Shown: positions 8,290 through 15,724 of the stretch, piece by piece
How the letters are laid out: every line of letters starts with the position of its first letter
Numbering within the stretch: the first letter of the stretch is position 1
From: JBIOJM01 sp044450785
GTDB lineage: Bacteria > Planctomycetota > Planctomycetia > Isosphaerales > Isosphaeraceae
DNA length: 28,643 nucleotides
Direction: 5' to 3'
NCBI GenBank assembly: GCA_044450785.1
Contig: JBIOJM010000098.1
Location: forward strand, 1 to 28,643
Made by a program: the position numbers and the translations under genes
Notes under the pieces: model-generated
Seen by the model: the letters and a program-made list of their open reading frames with translations, nothing else
What the model was told of the DNA's origin: nothing
Databases searched by the model: none

Positions 8290-10209
8290 ATGCGTTCCGA
8301 CACGATCAAACGAGGCGATGCCCGCGCCGCCCATCGCAGCCTGCTCCGTGCGACCGGGGTCGGCGAGGGGGACTGGGACAAGCCGTTCATCGCGATCTGC
8401 AACAGCCACGTCGACATCATTCCGGGTCACGTCCATCTCCAGGCGGTCGGCAACTACGTGAAGGAGTGCGTCCGGACGGCGGGGGGCGTTCCGTTCCTCT
8501 TCAACACGATCGGCGTGGACGACGGCATCGCCATGGGGCACGACGGCATGAAGTTCTCGCTGCCGTCGCGCGAGCTGATCGCCGACTGCGTCGAAACCAT
8601 GATCCAGGCGCACTGCTTCGACGCGATGATCTGCATCCCCAACTGCGACAAGATCGTGCCTGGCATGTTCATGGGGGCGATGAGGGTGAACATCCCGACC
8701 GTCTTCGTCTCCGGCGGCCCGATGGAGGCGGGGCGGACGGCGTCGGGCCAGACGGTCGACCTGATCGACGCATTCGTCGCGGGCGTGCAGAAGCAGAACG
8801 GCAAGCTCTCAGCCGAGGCGCTCGACGAAATCGAGAAGGCCGCGTGCCCGACCTGCGGAAGCTGCTCGGGGATGTTCACCGCCAACAGCATGAACTGCCT
8901 TGCCGAGGCGATCGGGCTCGCCCTGCCCGGGAACGGCACGATCCTGGCGACCTCAGCCGATCGCAAGGTCCTTTATGAACGAGCGGCCCAGCGGATCGTG
9001 GCGATGGCCCGTGACTTTGCCAAGAAAGGGGCCGGCCACGGTCTCCTGGCCCGCGAGATTGCCAGTCCAGCGGCGTTCGACAACGCCATGATCCTCGACA
9101 TGGCGATGGGCGGCAGCACCAACACCGTCCTCCACATCCTGGCGATCGCCCACGAGGCCGGCGTGCCGTTTTCGCTGGAGCGGATCGATGCCCTCAGCAA
9201 GAAAACGCCGAATCTGTGCAAGGTCAGTCCGTCGAGCCGCTACCACGTCGAGGACGTGGCCCGCGCAGGCGGCATCCATACGATCCTGGGAGAAGTCGCG
9301 CGCGGCTGCTCCGGCCTGCTCGATCTCTCCTGCATGACCGTGAGCGGCAAGACCCTGGGCGAGAATATCGCGGACTATGACGTTCGCGGCACAACCGCCG
9401 GTGCCCCCGCCCAACTCCTGACTCGAGTCCGCGCCGGCGGCGAGCGCAGCAGCCAAGCATGGAGCGTGCCCAGCGTCGCCGCGGAAGCTCGTTCGCAGGC
9501 CGCCGGGCTGGCCCTCCTGGAAGCCGAAGGCGAGACCGGATCGGAGGACCTGGCCGTAGTCGGCGATGGCGCCGGGTCGAGCGGGAACGGCCCTGACGGC
9601 CCCTTCGACCCCTACGACGTCATCCGCACCGTCAAGAACGCCTATTCGGCGACCGGCGGCCTGGCAACGCTTTCGGGAAACCTCGCACCCAACGGGGCGG
9701 TCGTCAAGACGGCCGGCGTCAACCCCGCGATGCTCAAGTTCTCGGGGCCGGCCGTGATCTTCGACAGCGAGATCGATTCCTACAACGGGATCGTCTTCGG
9801 GAAAGTCAAGGCGGGCGACGTCGTGGTGATCCGCTACGAAGGCCCCAGGGGGGGACCGGGCATGCAGGAGATGCTCGCCCCCACCACCGCGATCAAGGGA
9901 GTCGGGCTCGGCGACAAGTGTGCGCTGGTCACCGACGGCCGGTTCTCCGGCGGGACTGCCGGCGCCTCGATCGGCCACGTCAGCCCCGAGGCCGCCGTCG
10001 GCGGCCCGATCGCCCTTGTGAAGGGTGGCGACATCATCGATATCGACATCCCGAGCGGCGCTCTGTCCGTGCGGCTGTCGGAGCAAGAGCTTGAAAAACG
10101 CCGCGCGGCCTGGTCGCCCCCCAAGCCCAAAATCACCTCGAGTTACCTGGCCCGTTACGCCAAGATGGCCACCAGCGCGGATACCGGCGCGATCCTGAAG
10201 TGGGATTGA
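8290..10209 (+). CDS. ilvD: Dihydroxy-acid dehydratase (branched-chain amino acid synthesis)
   Basis: Converts 2,3-dihydroxy-3-methylvalerate and 2,3-dihydroxyisovalerate to the 2-oxo acids used for isoleucine and valine (and, further on, leucine). 639 residues, close to the long E. coli-type IlvD. Signature segments are CNSHVDIIPGHVHLQ (37-51), VDDGIAMGHDGM, PNCDKIVPGM with C119, and CPTCGSCSGMFTANSMNCL with C192. The third cluster position reads PGHVHL as in the E. coli enzyme, which carries an oxygen-sensitive [4Fe-4S] cluster, rather than the PCN of the [2Fe-2S] plant type. About residues 386-438 are a low-complexity Ala/Gly/Ser/Glu insertion longer than the matching E. coli loop. The start ATG has GGGAG upstream. 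The family also includes sugar-acid dehydratases, but the motif match favours IlvD. The next gene is 33 nt away. Confidence 0.93.
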   Translation: MRSDTIKRGDARAAHRSLLRATGVGEGDWDKPFIAICNSHVDIIPGHVHLQAVGNYVKECVRTAGGVPFLFNTIGVDDGIAMGHDGMKFSLPSRELIADCVETMIQAHCFDAMICIPNCDKIVPGMFMGAMRVNIPTVFVSGGPMEAGRTASGQTVDLIDAFVAGVQKQNGKLSAEALDEIEKAACPTCGSCSGMFTANSMNCLAEAIGLALPGNGTILATSADRKVLYERAAQRIVAMARDFAKKGAGHGLLAREIASPAAFDNAMILDMAMGGSTNTVLHILAIAHEAGVPFSLERIDALSKKTPNLCKVSPSSRYHVEDVARAGGIHTILGEVARGCSGLLDLSCMTVSGKTLGENIADYDVRGTTAGAPAQLLTRVRAGGERSSQAWSVPSVAAEARSQAAGLALLEAEGETGSEDLAVVGDGAGSSGNGPDGPFDPYDVIRTVKNAYSATGGLATLSGNLAPNGAVVKTAGVNPAMLKFSGPAVIFDSEIDSYNGIVFGKVKAGDVVVIRYEGPRGGPGMQEMLAPTTAIKGVGLGDKCALVTDGRFSGGTAGASIGHVSPEAAVGGPIALVKGGDIIDIDIPSGALSVRLSEQELEKRRAAWSPPKPKITSSYLARYAKMATSADTGAILKWD

Positions 10210-10242
10210 GAGCAGAAGGGTTCGGAAACAGCGGAGGCCAAC

Positions 10243-11010
10243 GTGGACTTGTTTGACCTGAGCGGCAAGGTGGCTATCGTTACCGGTGGCAACGGCGGGA
10301 TCGGTCTGGGAATTGCCCATGGCCTTGCCAGGGCCGGGGCCGATATCGTTGTCCTGGCGCGCAACACGGCCAAGTCCGAGTCGGCCGTCAAACGTCTTCA
10401 AGAAGAAAGCGGGGTGCGGGCTCTCGCCGTGACGGCCGATGTCTCCCATGAAGCGGATGTCGAGCGCGCGGTCGCCGAAATCGAGAATCATTTCGGCCGC
10501 ATCGACATCCTCTTCAACAACGCCGGCATCAACGTCCGAAAGCAGCCGCAGGATCTGTCGCTCGAGGACTGGCAGAAGGTGATGAACGTCAACTTGACGA
10601 GTGCCTTCCTGATGTCGAAGGCCGTTTACCCGGCGATGAAGAAAGCCGGCAGAGGCAAGATCGTGAATATCGGGAGCATGACGTCGATCTTCGGCGCCAG
10701 CTTCGCACCGGCCTATGCATCAAGCAAGGGGGCGATCGTTCAACTGACCAAGAGTTTGGCCCTGGCCTGGGCACCCGACAACATCCAGGTCAACGCCATC
10801 CTACCCGGCTGGTTCGATACCGAGCTCACGCAAAATGCCCGGGAACAGATCCCGGGCCTTCACGAACGCGTGCTGGCGCGAATTGCGGTGGGTCGATGGG
10901 CCAAGCCCGTTGACATGGCGGGGACCGCCGTCTGGCTCGCCAGTGCGGGCAGCGATTATGTCACCGGGATCGCCGTTCCGGTCGACGGTGGCTATACGGC
11001 GACTCTGTGA
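10243..11010 (+). CDS. SDR-family oxidoreductase, KduD/glucose-dehydrogenase-like
   Basis: 255-residue classical short-chain dehydrogenase. The nucleotide site is TGGNGGIG (14-21), with D66 (TADVS) for the adenine ring and NNAG at 92-95. The catalytic tetrad is N117, S145, Y158, K162 (YASSK). ARN at 39-41 after strand beta2 hints at NADP preference but is not decisive. The substrate loop ILPGWFDTELT and the C-terminus TGIAVPVDGGYTATL resemble 2-deoxy-D-gluconate 3-dehydrogenase or 3-oxoacyl-ACP-reductase-like enzymes. Start is GTG 10243 with GGAGG just upstream. It lies 33 nt after ilvD and is probably co-transcribed, either by chance or in a sugar-acid context if the dehydratase has a wider role. 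Confidence 0.88.
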   Translation: MDLFDLSGKVAIVTGGNGGIGLGIAHGLARAGADIVVLARNTAKSESAVKRLQEESGVRALAVTADVSHEADVERAVAEIENHFGRIDILFNNAGINVRKQPQDLSLEDWQKVMNVNLTSAFLMSKAVYPAMKKAGRGKIVNIGSMTSIFGASFAPAYASSKGAIVQLTKSLALAWAPDNIQVNAILPGWFDTELTQNAREQIPGLHERVLARIAVGRWAKPVDMAGTAVWLASAGSDYVTGIAVPVDGGYTATL

Positions 11011-11013
11011 AGT

Positions 11014-11058
<45 letters not shown>

Positions 11059-11103
11059 TCCAGTTACACTCGCCACTCCCCACTCACTACTCCCGACTCC
11101 CCA

Positions 11104-12444
11104 CTATCGACTTTCCCCGTCGGGAACCATCCGACCGTAGATCTCGATCTCGAGCCTTTGGTTGAACGGGAGTTTGAGCGAGAGCGGCGAGAGCGGCAAG
11201 AGGAATTGGAAGCCGACCGAGGGGCGGGCCAGGAACACGCTCGGAAGGAACACGGCCGGGGACCTGGGCGGTGCGAATGCCGCTTTGTTTGCCCCGGAAT
11301 CGGCCGCGGGTTTGGGTTGTTGGGGTTTCTTGGTCTGCGGGCTCGGCATCGGTTCGGACGAGTCGGATTCCGACGAGTCCGCATCGGTCTCGTCCGCCGG
11401 TAGCGGCGGCAAGTCGGCTGGCGTTCCGTCGGCATGATAGCCCTGCGGGATCGTCCGGCTGGGGGCCGACGGTGCGGGCATCGGAATGTTGGGGATCGGC
11501 ACCGGACGGAATGGGATCTCTGGCAGCCTTTGGAGCACGGCGGGCGCAGCGCTCGCCGCTTCACTGGAAACCTCTTCGGCCCCGACGATCGCCAGGCGCT
11601 CCTTCACGACGGCCTTGCCGTTCTTGCCGGCCACGGTATGCACCCCAAAGCTCACCAGGAGGGATTCACCGCGCGGGATCAGCCATTCACCCAGGACTTC
11701 CTGGCTACCGATCTCGGGAATCTCGATCGCAACCTTGCGGACACCGTGATCCTGATCGCCACTCTCAACAGATTGGCAGCATGCTTGGGTCTCGGTGCAC
11801 GTTTCTTCCGCGCACGCCAGATTCACCAGGCGGGAGTGAAACCGAGTTATGCGGATTGCGTCTTCGGCCTCCGCCAGGGCGTCCTTGAAAACCTGGGGCT
11901 CCGATCCCCCTGACTTCGTCGAGCTGGAGCACTCCGGCTCACTGGAACGATTCAGTTTCACGCGATGGATGGCGCGGATCTCCGTATCCTCGAAGACGAG
12001 TTTCACCAGGATCCCCTGGTCGAGCTTCCGCCCCACCATGGTCGTATGCCAGCCGACGCGAACTGCCTCCGAGGCGCCTTCCGGGGCCGCTTCGTCCCCG
12101 TTCCAGCCGACCTGGGTGATCAGTTGCTCATTGCGGCGGCAGAAGAAGGTCGCTGTTGCGCCGCCGAACGCGGTGACCTTTGGGGCCTGAAGGACATGGG
12201 CGGCTGGGTTCTTGCAGATTTCATCCACGAGGCGTTTGGTCGCGTCATGAGACAGCGTCCAGACCGTTGCCGCGCCTTGCCGCGTCACCGGTTTGAGCCG
12301 GGTGAACACGGCTTCACGCCAGCCCACTCCCTCAGCCTCCACGACCCGGACCGTGTACCTGATCTGCTCTTGCCATCGCTCCGCCGGCGGGGCAGCCCCC
12401 ACCCCAGCCAGCGCGACAGCGATCCATCCCAGTGCGAACCCCAT
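11104..12444 (-). CDS. Exported protein of unknown function, weakly secretin-like N-terminal domain
   Basis: 446 residues. ATG 12444 has GGGAGG 7 nt upstream. A signal peptide is likely (MGFALGWIAVALAGVGA, cleavage near APPA). Residues ~70-115 contain HVLQAPKVTAFGGATATFF, resembling the APKVT-x-x-G motif of type II/III secretin-family proteins, which planctomycetes carry in many stand-alone secreted forms. The rest (to ~300) looks beta-rich, with five Cys between about 205 and 225 (CAEETCTETQACC). Residues 310-400 are Pro/Ser/Asp-rich linker, and the final ~40 residues form a hydrophobic beta-like segment (FQFLLPLSPLSLKLPF). The stop TAG at 11104 lies in the repetitive C/T-rich tract, so the last residues may be repeat-derived. 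No function is assigned. Confidence 0.65.
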   Translation of the reverse strand: MGFALGWIAVALAGVGAAPPAERWQEQIRYTVRVVEAEGVGWREAVFTRLKPVTRQGAATVWTLSHDATKRLVDEICKNPAAHVLQAPKVTAFGGATATFFCRRNEQLITQVGWNGDEAAPEGASEAVRVGWHTTMVGRKLDQGILVKLVFEDTEIRAIHRVKLNRSSEPECSSSTKSGGSEPQVFKDALAEAEDAIRITRFHSRLVNLACAEETCTETQACCQSVESGDQDHGVRKVAIEIPEIGSQEVLGEWLIPRGESLLVSFGVHTVAGKNGKAVVKERLAIVGAEEVSSEAASAAPAVLQRLPEIPFRPVPIPNIPMPAPSAPSRTIPQGYHADGTPADLPPLPADETDADSSESDSSEPMPSPQTKKPQQPKPAADSGANKAAFAPPRSPAVFLPSVFLARPSVGFQFLLPLSPLSLKLPFNQRLEIEIYGRMVPDGESR

Positions 12445-12663
12445 GCGACGACCTCCCTTCCGTCCGCCGTGCTCGTCGAGTCCGTTCGGAATCGGGCGGG
12501 ATCATACGCCCGATCGTCCAAGGCGTCAATCGCGGCTGTCGGCAAACCGCCAAGAAAACTTGAGCCCGCCAAGAAAGTGAGATCATACGCGCATTAGACA
12601 ATCAATACCCAGAAACCGCCAAGACGCTGCGAACATCCGTGAAGCCGACTTACAAAACCTAGC

Positions 12664-12767
12664 AACCGCCAAGACGCCAAGAGCGCCAAGAGAAGACAAG
12701 ACCGACCATTATGTTTAATACTCTTGCTCTCTTGCTCTTTCTTGGCGCTCTTGGCGTCTTGGCGGTT
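12664..12767. repeat. Perfect 27-nt inverted repeat, left of GxxExxY gene
   Basis: Bases 12664-12690 (beginning AACCGCCAAGACGCC) and 12741-12767 (ending GTCTTGGCGGTT) are exact reverse complements over 27 nt, separated by a 50-nt loop. The pair could extrude as a long cruciform or fold as an RNA hairpin. Confidence 0.9.
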
Positions 12768-12862
12768 TACTGTCCCGAATCATCTCTCTGGGCTTGTCTT
12801 GGCGCTCTTGGCGGTTTACTGTCCCGAATCATCTCTCTGGGCTTGTCTTGGCGCTCTTGGCG
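12757..12862. repeat. 49-bp tandem duplication within the repeat array
   Basis: Bases 12757-12813 recur at 12806-12862 with a 49-nt period and no mismatch. The unit joins a CTTGGCG-type repeat to the unique spacer TTTACTGTCCCGAATCATC and following bases. This looks like slippage or unequal recombination between repeat copies. Confidence 0.85.
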
Positions 12863-12872
12863 TCTTGGCGGT

Positions 12873-13304
12873 TCAAGTTTTTCCCCACTCCGGGTCTTGG
12901 CGGTTTACCTGGCTCAGCACAACGCGTTCGACGCCCTGGTGGAGGAGCGGGACTTTGAAGTTGATCAGAAGGCCGAGGGGTCTTCGCATCGCTTTCAGGT
13001 AAGAAATGATTTGAGCCTTATGGATTGGAGCGAGGGCCTCGACCGCCTTGAGTTCAACGACGAGCAAGCCTCCCACGAACAGATCGATCTCGCCCTCGCC
13101 GACAGGCTGGCCCTTGTAAAAAACCTCAACCGTCTTCTTTTGTTCAAAGGTGATGCTCCGGGCCGTCAATTCAACTTGCATGGCGTTCTGATAGACCGAC
13201 TCCAAGTAGCCCGGTCCGAGATGCCTGTGCACTTCGATGGCTGCACCAATCACCGCGTGAGCGACGACATCGTACTCTCGGTCAGGCTCGTCTTTCGGGT
13301 TCAT
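12873..13304 (-). CDS. GxxExxY-family PD-(D/E)XK nuclease-like protein
   Basis: 143 residues from ATG 13304. The defining G-x-x-E-x-x-Y motif is G32-Y-L-E35-S-V-Y38 in HLGPGYLESVYQNAM; the PD-(D/E)XK-type core is D74 (EIDLFVGG) and E84-L-K86 (VVELKAV), and the C-terminal SYLKA..RPLGLLINF strand-helix is present, so the active site looks intact. The family (TIGR04256) is of unknown function. Both ends run into the flanking repeat: upstream of the ATG is CTTGGCGGTTGAATTC, whose TTG at 13319 would give a MAVEF extension, and the last ten residues include NRQD (134-137), translated from AACCGCCAAGAC. The TGA stop itself merges with another AACCGCC copy. No conventional Shine-Dalgarno sequence is seen. 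A mobile or repeat-associated nuclease is my inference. Confidence 0.85.
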   Translation of the reverse strand: MNPKDEPDREYDVVAHAVIGAAIEVHRHLGPGYLESVYQNAMQVELTARSITFEQKKTVEVFYKGQPVGEGEIDLFVGGLLVVELKAVEALAPIHKAQIISYLKAMRRPLGLLINFKVPLLHQGVERVVLSQVNRQDPEWGKT

Positions 13305-13654
13305 GAATTCAACCGCCAAGATTTAAGGAACGAGAGAGACGAAAACGAGTTTAGACTAAGCAAACACATACATCAACCGCCAAGACGCCAAGAACGCCAA
13401 GGGAATAAACCAAGTCATGTAACACATCATATAAAATATTAATCGTATTCAATTTGTTCCTTGGCGATCTTGGCGTCTTGGCGGTTTCCTGTTTCCTGTG
13501 ATCCATGCTGTCCCGTTTTGGTGTGTGTGCGGTCGTGGCGGTTTGGTCCGTCCGATCATTTCTTGTCTTGACTTGGCGATCTTGGCGTCTTGGCGGTTTC
13601 CTCTTTCTTGTCATATCCGTTGTCTCGCCAGGGTGTCCCTTCGTCTTGGCGGTT
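13305..13654. repeat. Right CTTGGCGGTT repeat array
   Basis: Copies: AACCGCCAAG 13311-13320 (overlapping the 5' end of the GxxExxY gene), 27-mer 13375-13401, complementary 27-mers 13460-13486 and 13572-13598, a degenerate copy near 13534-13542, and CTTGGCGGTT 13645-13654 abutting the stop of the enolase-superfamily gene. The spacer at about 13400-13460 is notably AT-rich (around AACACATCATATAAAATATT). No gene is seen in this stretch. Confidence 0.9.
13375..13486. repeat. Near-perfect 27-nt inverted repeat, right of GxxExxY gene
   Basis: Bases 13375-13401 and 13460-13486 are reverse complements with a single mismatch in 27, around a 58-nt AT-rich loop. This mirrors the inverted repeat at 12664-12767 on the other side of the gene. 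Confidence 0.9.
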
Positions 13655-14769
13655 CAGTCAACCCTGTAACGACGTAACTGTTCTTCATCGATCGTGACAC
13701 CGAGACCCGGGCCTGGCGGTATACGGGCTCCGTCGAAATCCAGCGCCAGCGGCTTCAAGAGCAGGTCGCTCTCGTGGTAATGCGGACCGAGGATGTCGGC
13801 CGGATATGTCTCGCTGTCGATGTTCGGCACCGCGCAGGCCAGGTGCAGCATCGCCGCCGAGCCGACTCCCAGCTCGAGGTTGCTTCCGACATGGCAAGGA
13901 ATCCCAGCGGACTGGGCCACATGGGCGATCTCGATCGCCGCGGCGATTCCGCCGTTCTTGCCCGGATAGATGCTGATGACGTCAGCCGCGTGCGCCCGCA
14001 GCACGTTCCAGGCGTCGGCAAGCGAGAAGACACTCTCGTCGGCCATGATGGGAATCCCGCCCGCCGAGCGGAGCGAGGCCATTGCCTCCGTGTCGCCCGG
14101 TCCGATCGGCTGTTCGGCGACCAGCAGGTTGAACTTGCGCAGTTGATCGAGCGCGACCCGCGCCGTGGTCACGTTCCAGCCGCAATTGGCGTCGATCGTC
14201 ATCGGCACGTCGGCACCCGCCACTTCACGCACGGCCTGCACCCGTGCGATGTCGCCGGGCAGGTCGAGCCCCACCTTCACTTTCAAGCAACGCACGCCCC
14301 AGCCCAGGAACTGCTCGGCCAGCGAGCGGACCCGCGGCAGGTCGAAAGCACCGATCATCATCTTGGTCGGGATGACGTCGCGTACCTTCCCCCCCAAGAG
14401 CTGATAAACCGGAACGCCGAGTGCCTTGCCGGCGATGTCCCACAGAGCCATCTCGACGGCGGCCTTGGTGAACGGGTTGAGCTTGATCAGGAAGTCCATC
14501 GCCTTCCGAATCGCGTTGATCTGAAACGGATCGGCACCTACGAGCGCCGGCCCGATCAGGTCTCGGAGCGCGGCCACGCAACTCTTGCTCGTCTCGCCGC
14601 TCCAGAGCGCGGAAACCGTCGCCTCCCCGAGCCCGACAAGGCCTTCGTCCGTATGGAGCTTGACGATGACGTAGTCCGACGTGTGATGGTCCCCGTGGGC
14701 CGTCTTCGTCACCATGCCGGGCTTCAGCGGCACGCGAACCGGGATCGCTTCGAGCTGTGTAATCCGCAT
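13654..14769 (-). CDS. Enolase-superfamily enzyme (mandelate racemase/muconate lactonizing type)
   Basis: 371 residues, normal family length, with the capping domain (1-125) and the barrel. Superfamily catalytic residues are visible: K163 and K165 (CLKVKVG), metal ligands D193 (TIDANCGW), E219 (VAEQP) and D244 (MADES), and K271 (YPGKNGG) at the end of the sixth strand. The K-x-K plus K arrangement is that of the MLE subgroup (muconate cycloisomerase, o-succinylbenzoate synthase, dipeptide epimerase, N-succinylamino-acid racemase), which abstracts a proton alpha to a carboxylate. The exact substrate is not readable; the neighbours do not include menaquinone genes. The stop TGA merges directly with a CTTGGCGGTT repeat copy at 13645-13654. 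ATG 14769 has no clear Shine-Dalgarno sequence. Confidence 0.88.
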   Translation of the reverse strand: MRITQLEAIPVRVPLKPGMVTKTAHGDHHTSDYVIVKLHTDEGLVGLGEATVSALWSGETSKSCVAALRDLIGPALVGADPFQINAIRKAMDFLIKLNPFTKAAVEMALWDIAGKALGVPVYQLLGGKVRDVIPTKMMIGAFDLPRVRSLAEQFLGWGVRCLKVKVGLDLPGDIARVQAVREVAGADVPMTIDANCGWNVTTARVALDQLRKFNLLVAEQPIGPGDTEAMASLRSAGGIPIMADESVFSLADAWNVLRAHAADVISIYPGKNGGIAAAIEIAHVAQSAGIPCHVGSNLELGVGSAAMLHLACAVPNIDSETYPADILGPHYHESDLLLKPLALDFDGARIPPGPGLGVTIDEEQLRRYRVD

Positions 14770-14813
14770 GGGGTTGCCATCTACCGCTGGTGTTCGCCGC
14801 AGGCGATTCTATC

Positions 14814-15626
14814 TCATTCGACTGCTTCGTCGTCCTCGGGAAGACGTGGCTCGGGTGCGGGGAAAAACTCACCATGAGCCTTGGCATGAGAGACGATCTG
14901 CTTGATCCACAATCCCCGCTGAAGCTTGAGTTCCCCTTGCAAACGCGGCCAGTCGAGTTCGGATAAGCTACTATTCACCGTATCGCTGGCCCACATCAGG
15001 GGTTCGAGACCGGCGTGCCACCCGTACTCTTGGAGTGCAGAAAGGCGAACAAACACCACATCCCAAGTCGCTTCGTCGGCTGTCTCCGAATCCGAGGTCT
15101 CGCCAGACCGGATGAGCGCGCGCGGATCAAATCGTGGCTGGACGTCGATCTCCTGAACGAGACCTAACACAAGACGGTATGAACTTATCCAGGTGCTGCA
15201 ATGATCCATGAAGTGACGTACCAACGAGCTGTGAGTGAGCGCGTGGCGTCCATCCACACCACCCGAGAATGCTGATATGAAGCACCACCGAGGATCGACT
15301 TTGTAATACTGCGCGAGCGCGTGGACGATCGGGTCGAACTCACCCCTTTCCCATCCACGCTTTTCGCTGTATCGAACTCGCTCGATTGGCACTTTGCGGT
15401 CGAGTGCGACAAGCAAGGGAAACCCCGCGAACTCAGCCGCGTGCTCCCGAATGCCTTCGTCGACAACGAAGTGAGGCAGATCCTTGCGATGCAGGTACTT
15501 ACAGGTGGTCCGCTCCGGGTCCACAATGACGGAGTCGTGCTGCAGACAAAACCCTGACCCTGGGCCAATCAACAGGCTCTGCCCACAGTTGTGGATGCAG
15601 TTGCGGCAGGAGAATAACTCGTCCAT
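14814..15626 (-). CDS. Cys-rich protein of unknown function
   Basis: 270 residues from ATG 15626. An open extension to 15785 is Arg-rich and not protein-like. The N-terminus carries a compact cysteine cluster: C7-x2-C10-x3-C14, then C27 and C42 (SCRNCIHNC, GFCLQHDS, TTCKYLH), suggesting a metal (Zn or Fe-S) site. The remainder is a soluble alpha/beta domain: HFVVDEGIREHAAEFAG and PLLVALDRKVP, then WCFISAFSGGVDGRHALTHSS, EATWDVVFVRLSALQEYGWHAGLEPLMW and a charged helical C-terminus ending in an acidic tail. No signal peptide or membrane segment. I do not recognise the family. It sits 45 nt upstream of the enolase-superfamily gene on the same strand and may share its transcript. Confidence 0.7.
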   Translation of the reverse strand: MDELFSCRNCIHNCGQSLLIGPGSGFCLQHDSVIVDPERTTCKYLHRKDLPHFVVDEGIREHAAEFAGFPLLVALDRKVPIERVRYSEKRGWERGEFDPIVHALAQYYKVDPRWCFISAFSGGVDGRHALTHSSLVRHFMDHCSTWISSYRLVLGLVQEIDVQPRFDPRALIRSGETSDSETADEATWDVVFVRLSALQEYGWHAGLEPLMWASDTVNSSLSELDWPRLQGELKLQRGLWIKQIVSHAKAHGEFFPAPEPRLPEDDEAVE

Positions 15627-15724
15627 CAGCTTAACCGTATGAAATTCGGACGAAACCCGCGTGTTTGATTCTACACTGGCGAGAGTGCCGCGTCTTCTGC
15701 ACTCTCGGCCGCTCATCTGGGTCA

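Larger units (their letters stand above)
12545..12905. repeat. Left CTTGGCGGTT repeat array beside the GxxExxY gene
   Basis: Monomer AACCGCCAAG (or its complement CTTGGCGGTT), often extended by one or two further GCCAAGA-type units to 27 nt. Copies in AACCGCC orientation: 12545-12554, partial 12567-12574, 12614-12623, and the full 27-mer 12664-12690. Copies in CTTGGCGGTT orientation: 12741-12767 (27 nt), 12798-12816 (one unit shorter), 12847-12873 (27 nt), and 12896-12905 inside the 3' end of the neighbouring gene. Frames translated through this array give Leu/Ala/Val/Gly- and Arg/Trp-rich products that are artefacts. Apart from the repeats I see no gene between 12445 and 12872. Confidence 0.92.

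Noticed and set aside
8290..10209. Sugar-acid dehydratase instead of IlvD, given the adjacent KduD-like SDR
   Set aside because: The motifs (PGHVHL, MGHDGM, CPTCGSCSGMFTANSMNCL) and overall length match E. coli-type IlvD closely; the SDR neighbour alone is weak evidence.
8953..10491. 512-codon minus-strand open frame over ilvD and the SDR start
   Set aside because: Antisense shadow; it crosses two well-supported plus-strand genes and has no recognisable domain.
12711..13442. Plus-strand open frame through the repeat array (LGALGVLAVYCPESSLW...)
   Set aside because: Translation of the CTTGGCG repeats and the antisense of the GxxExxY gene; not a protein.
12545..13654. CRISPR array
   Set aside because: Repeats occur in both orientations, at irregular spacing, with variable unit number and a gene in the middle; no cas genes nearby.
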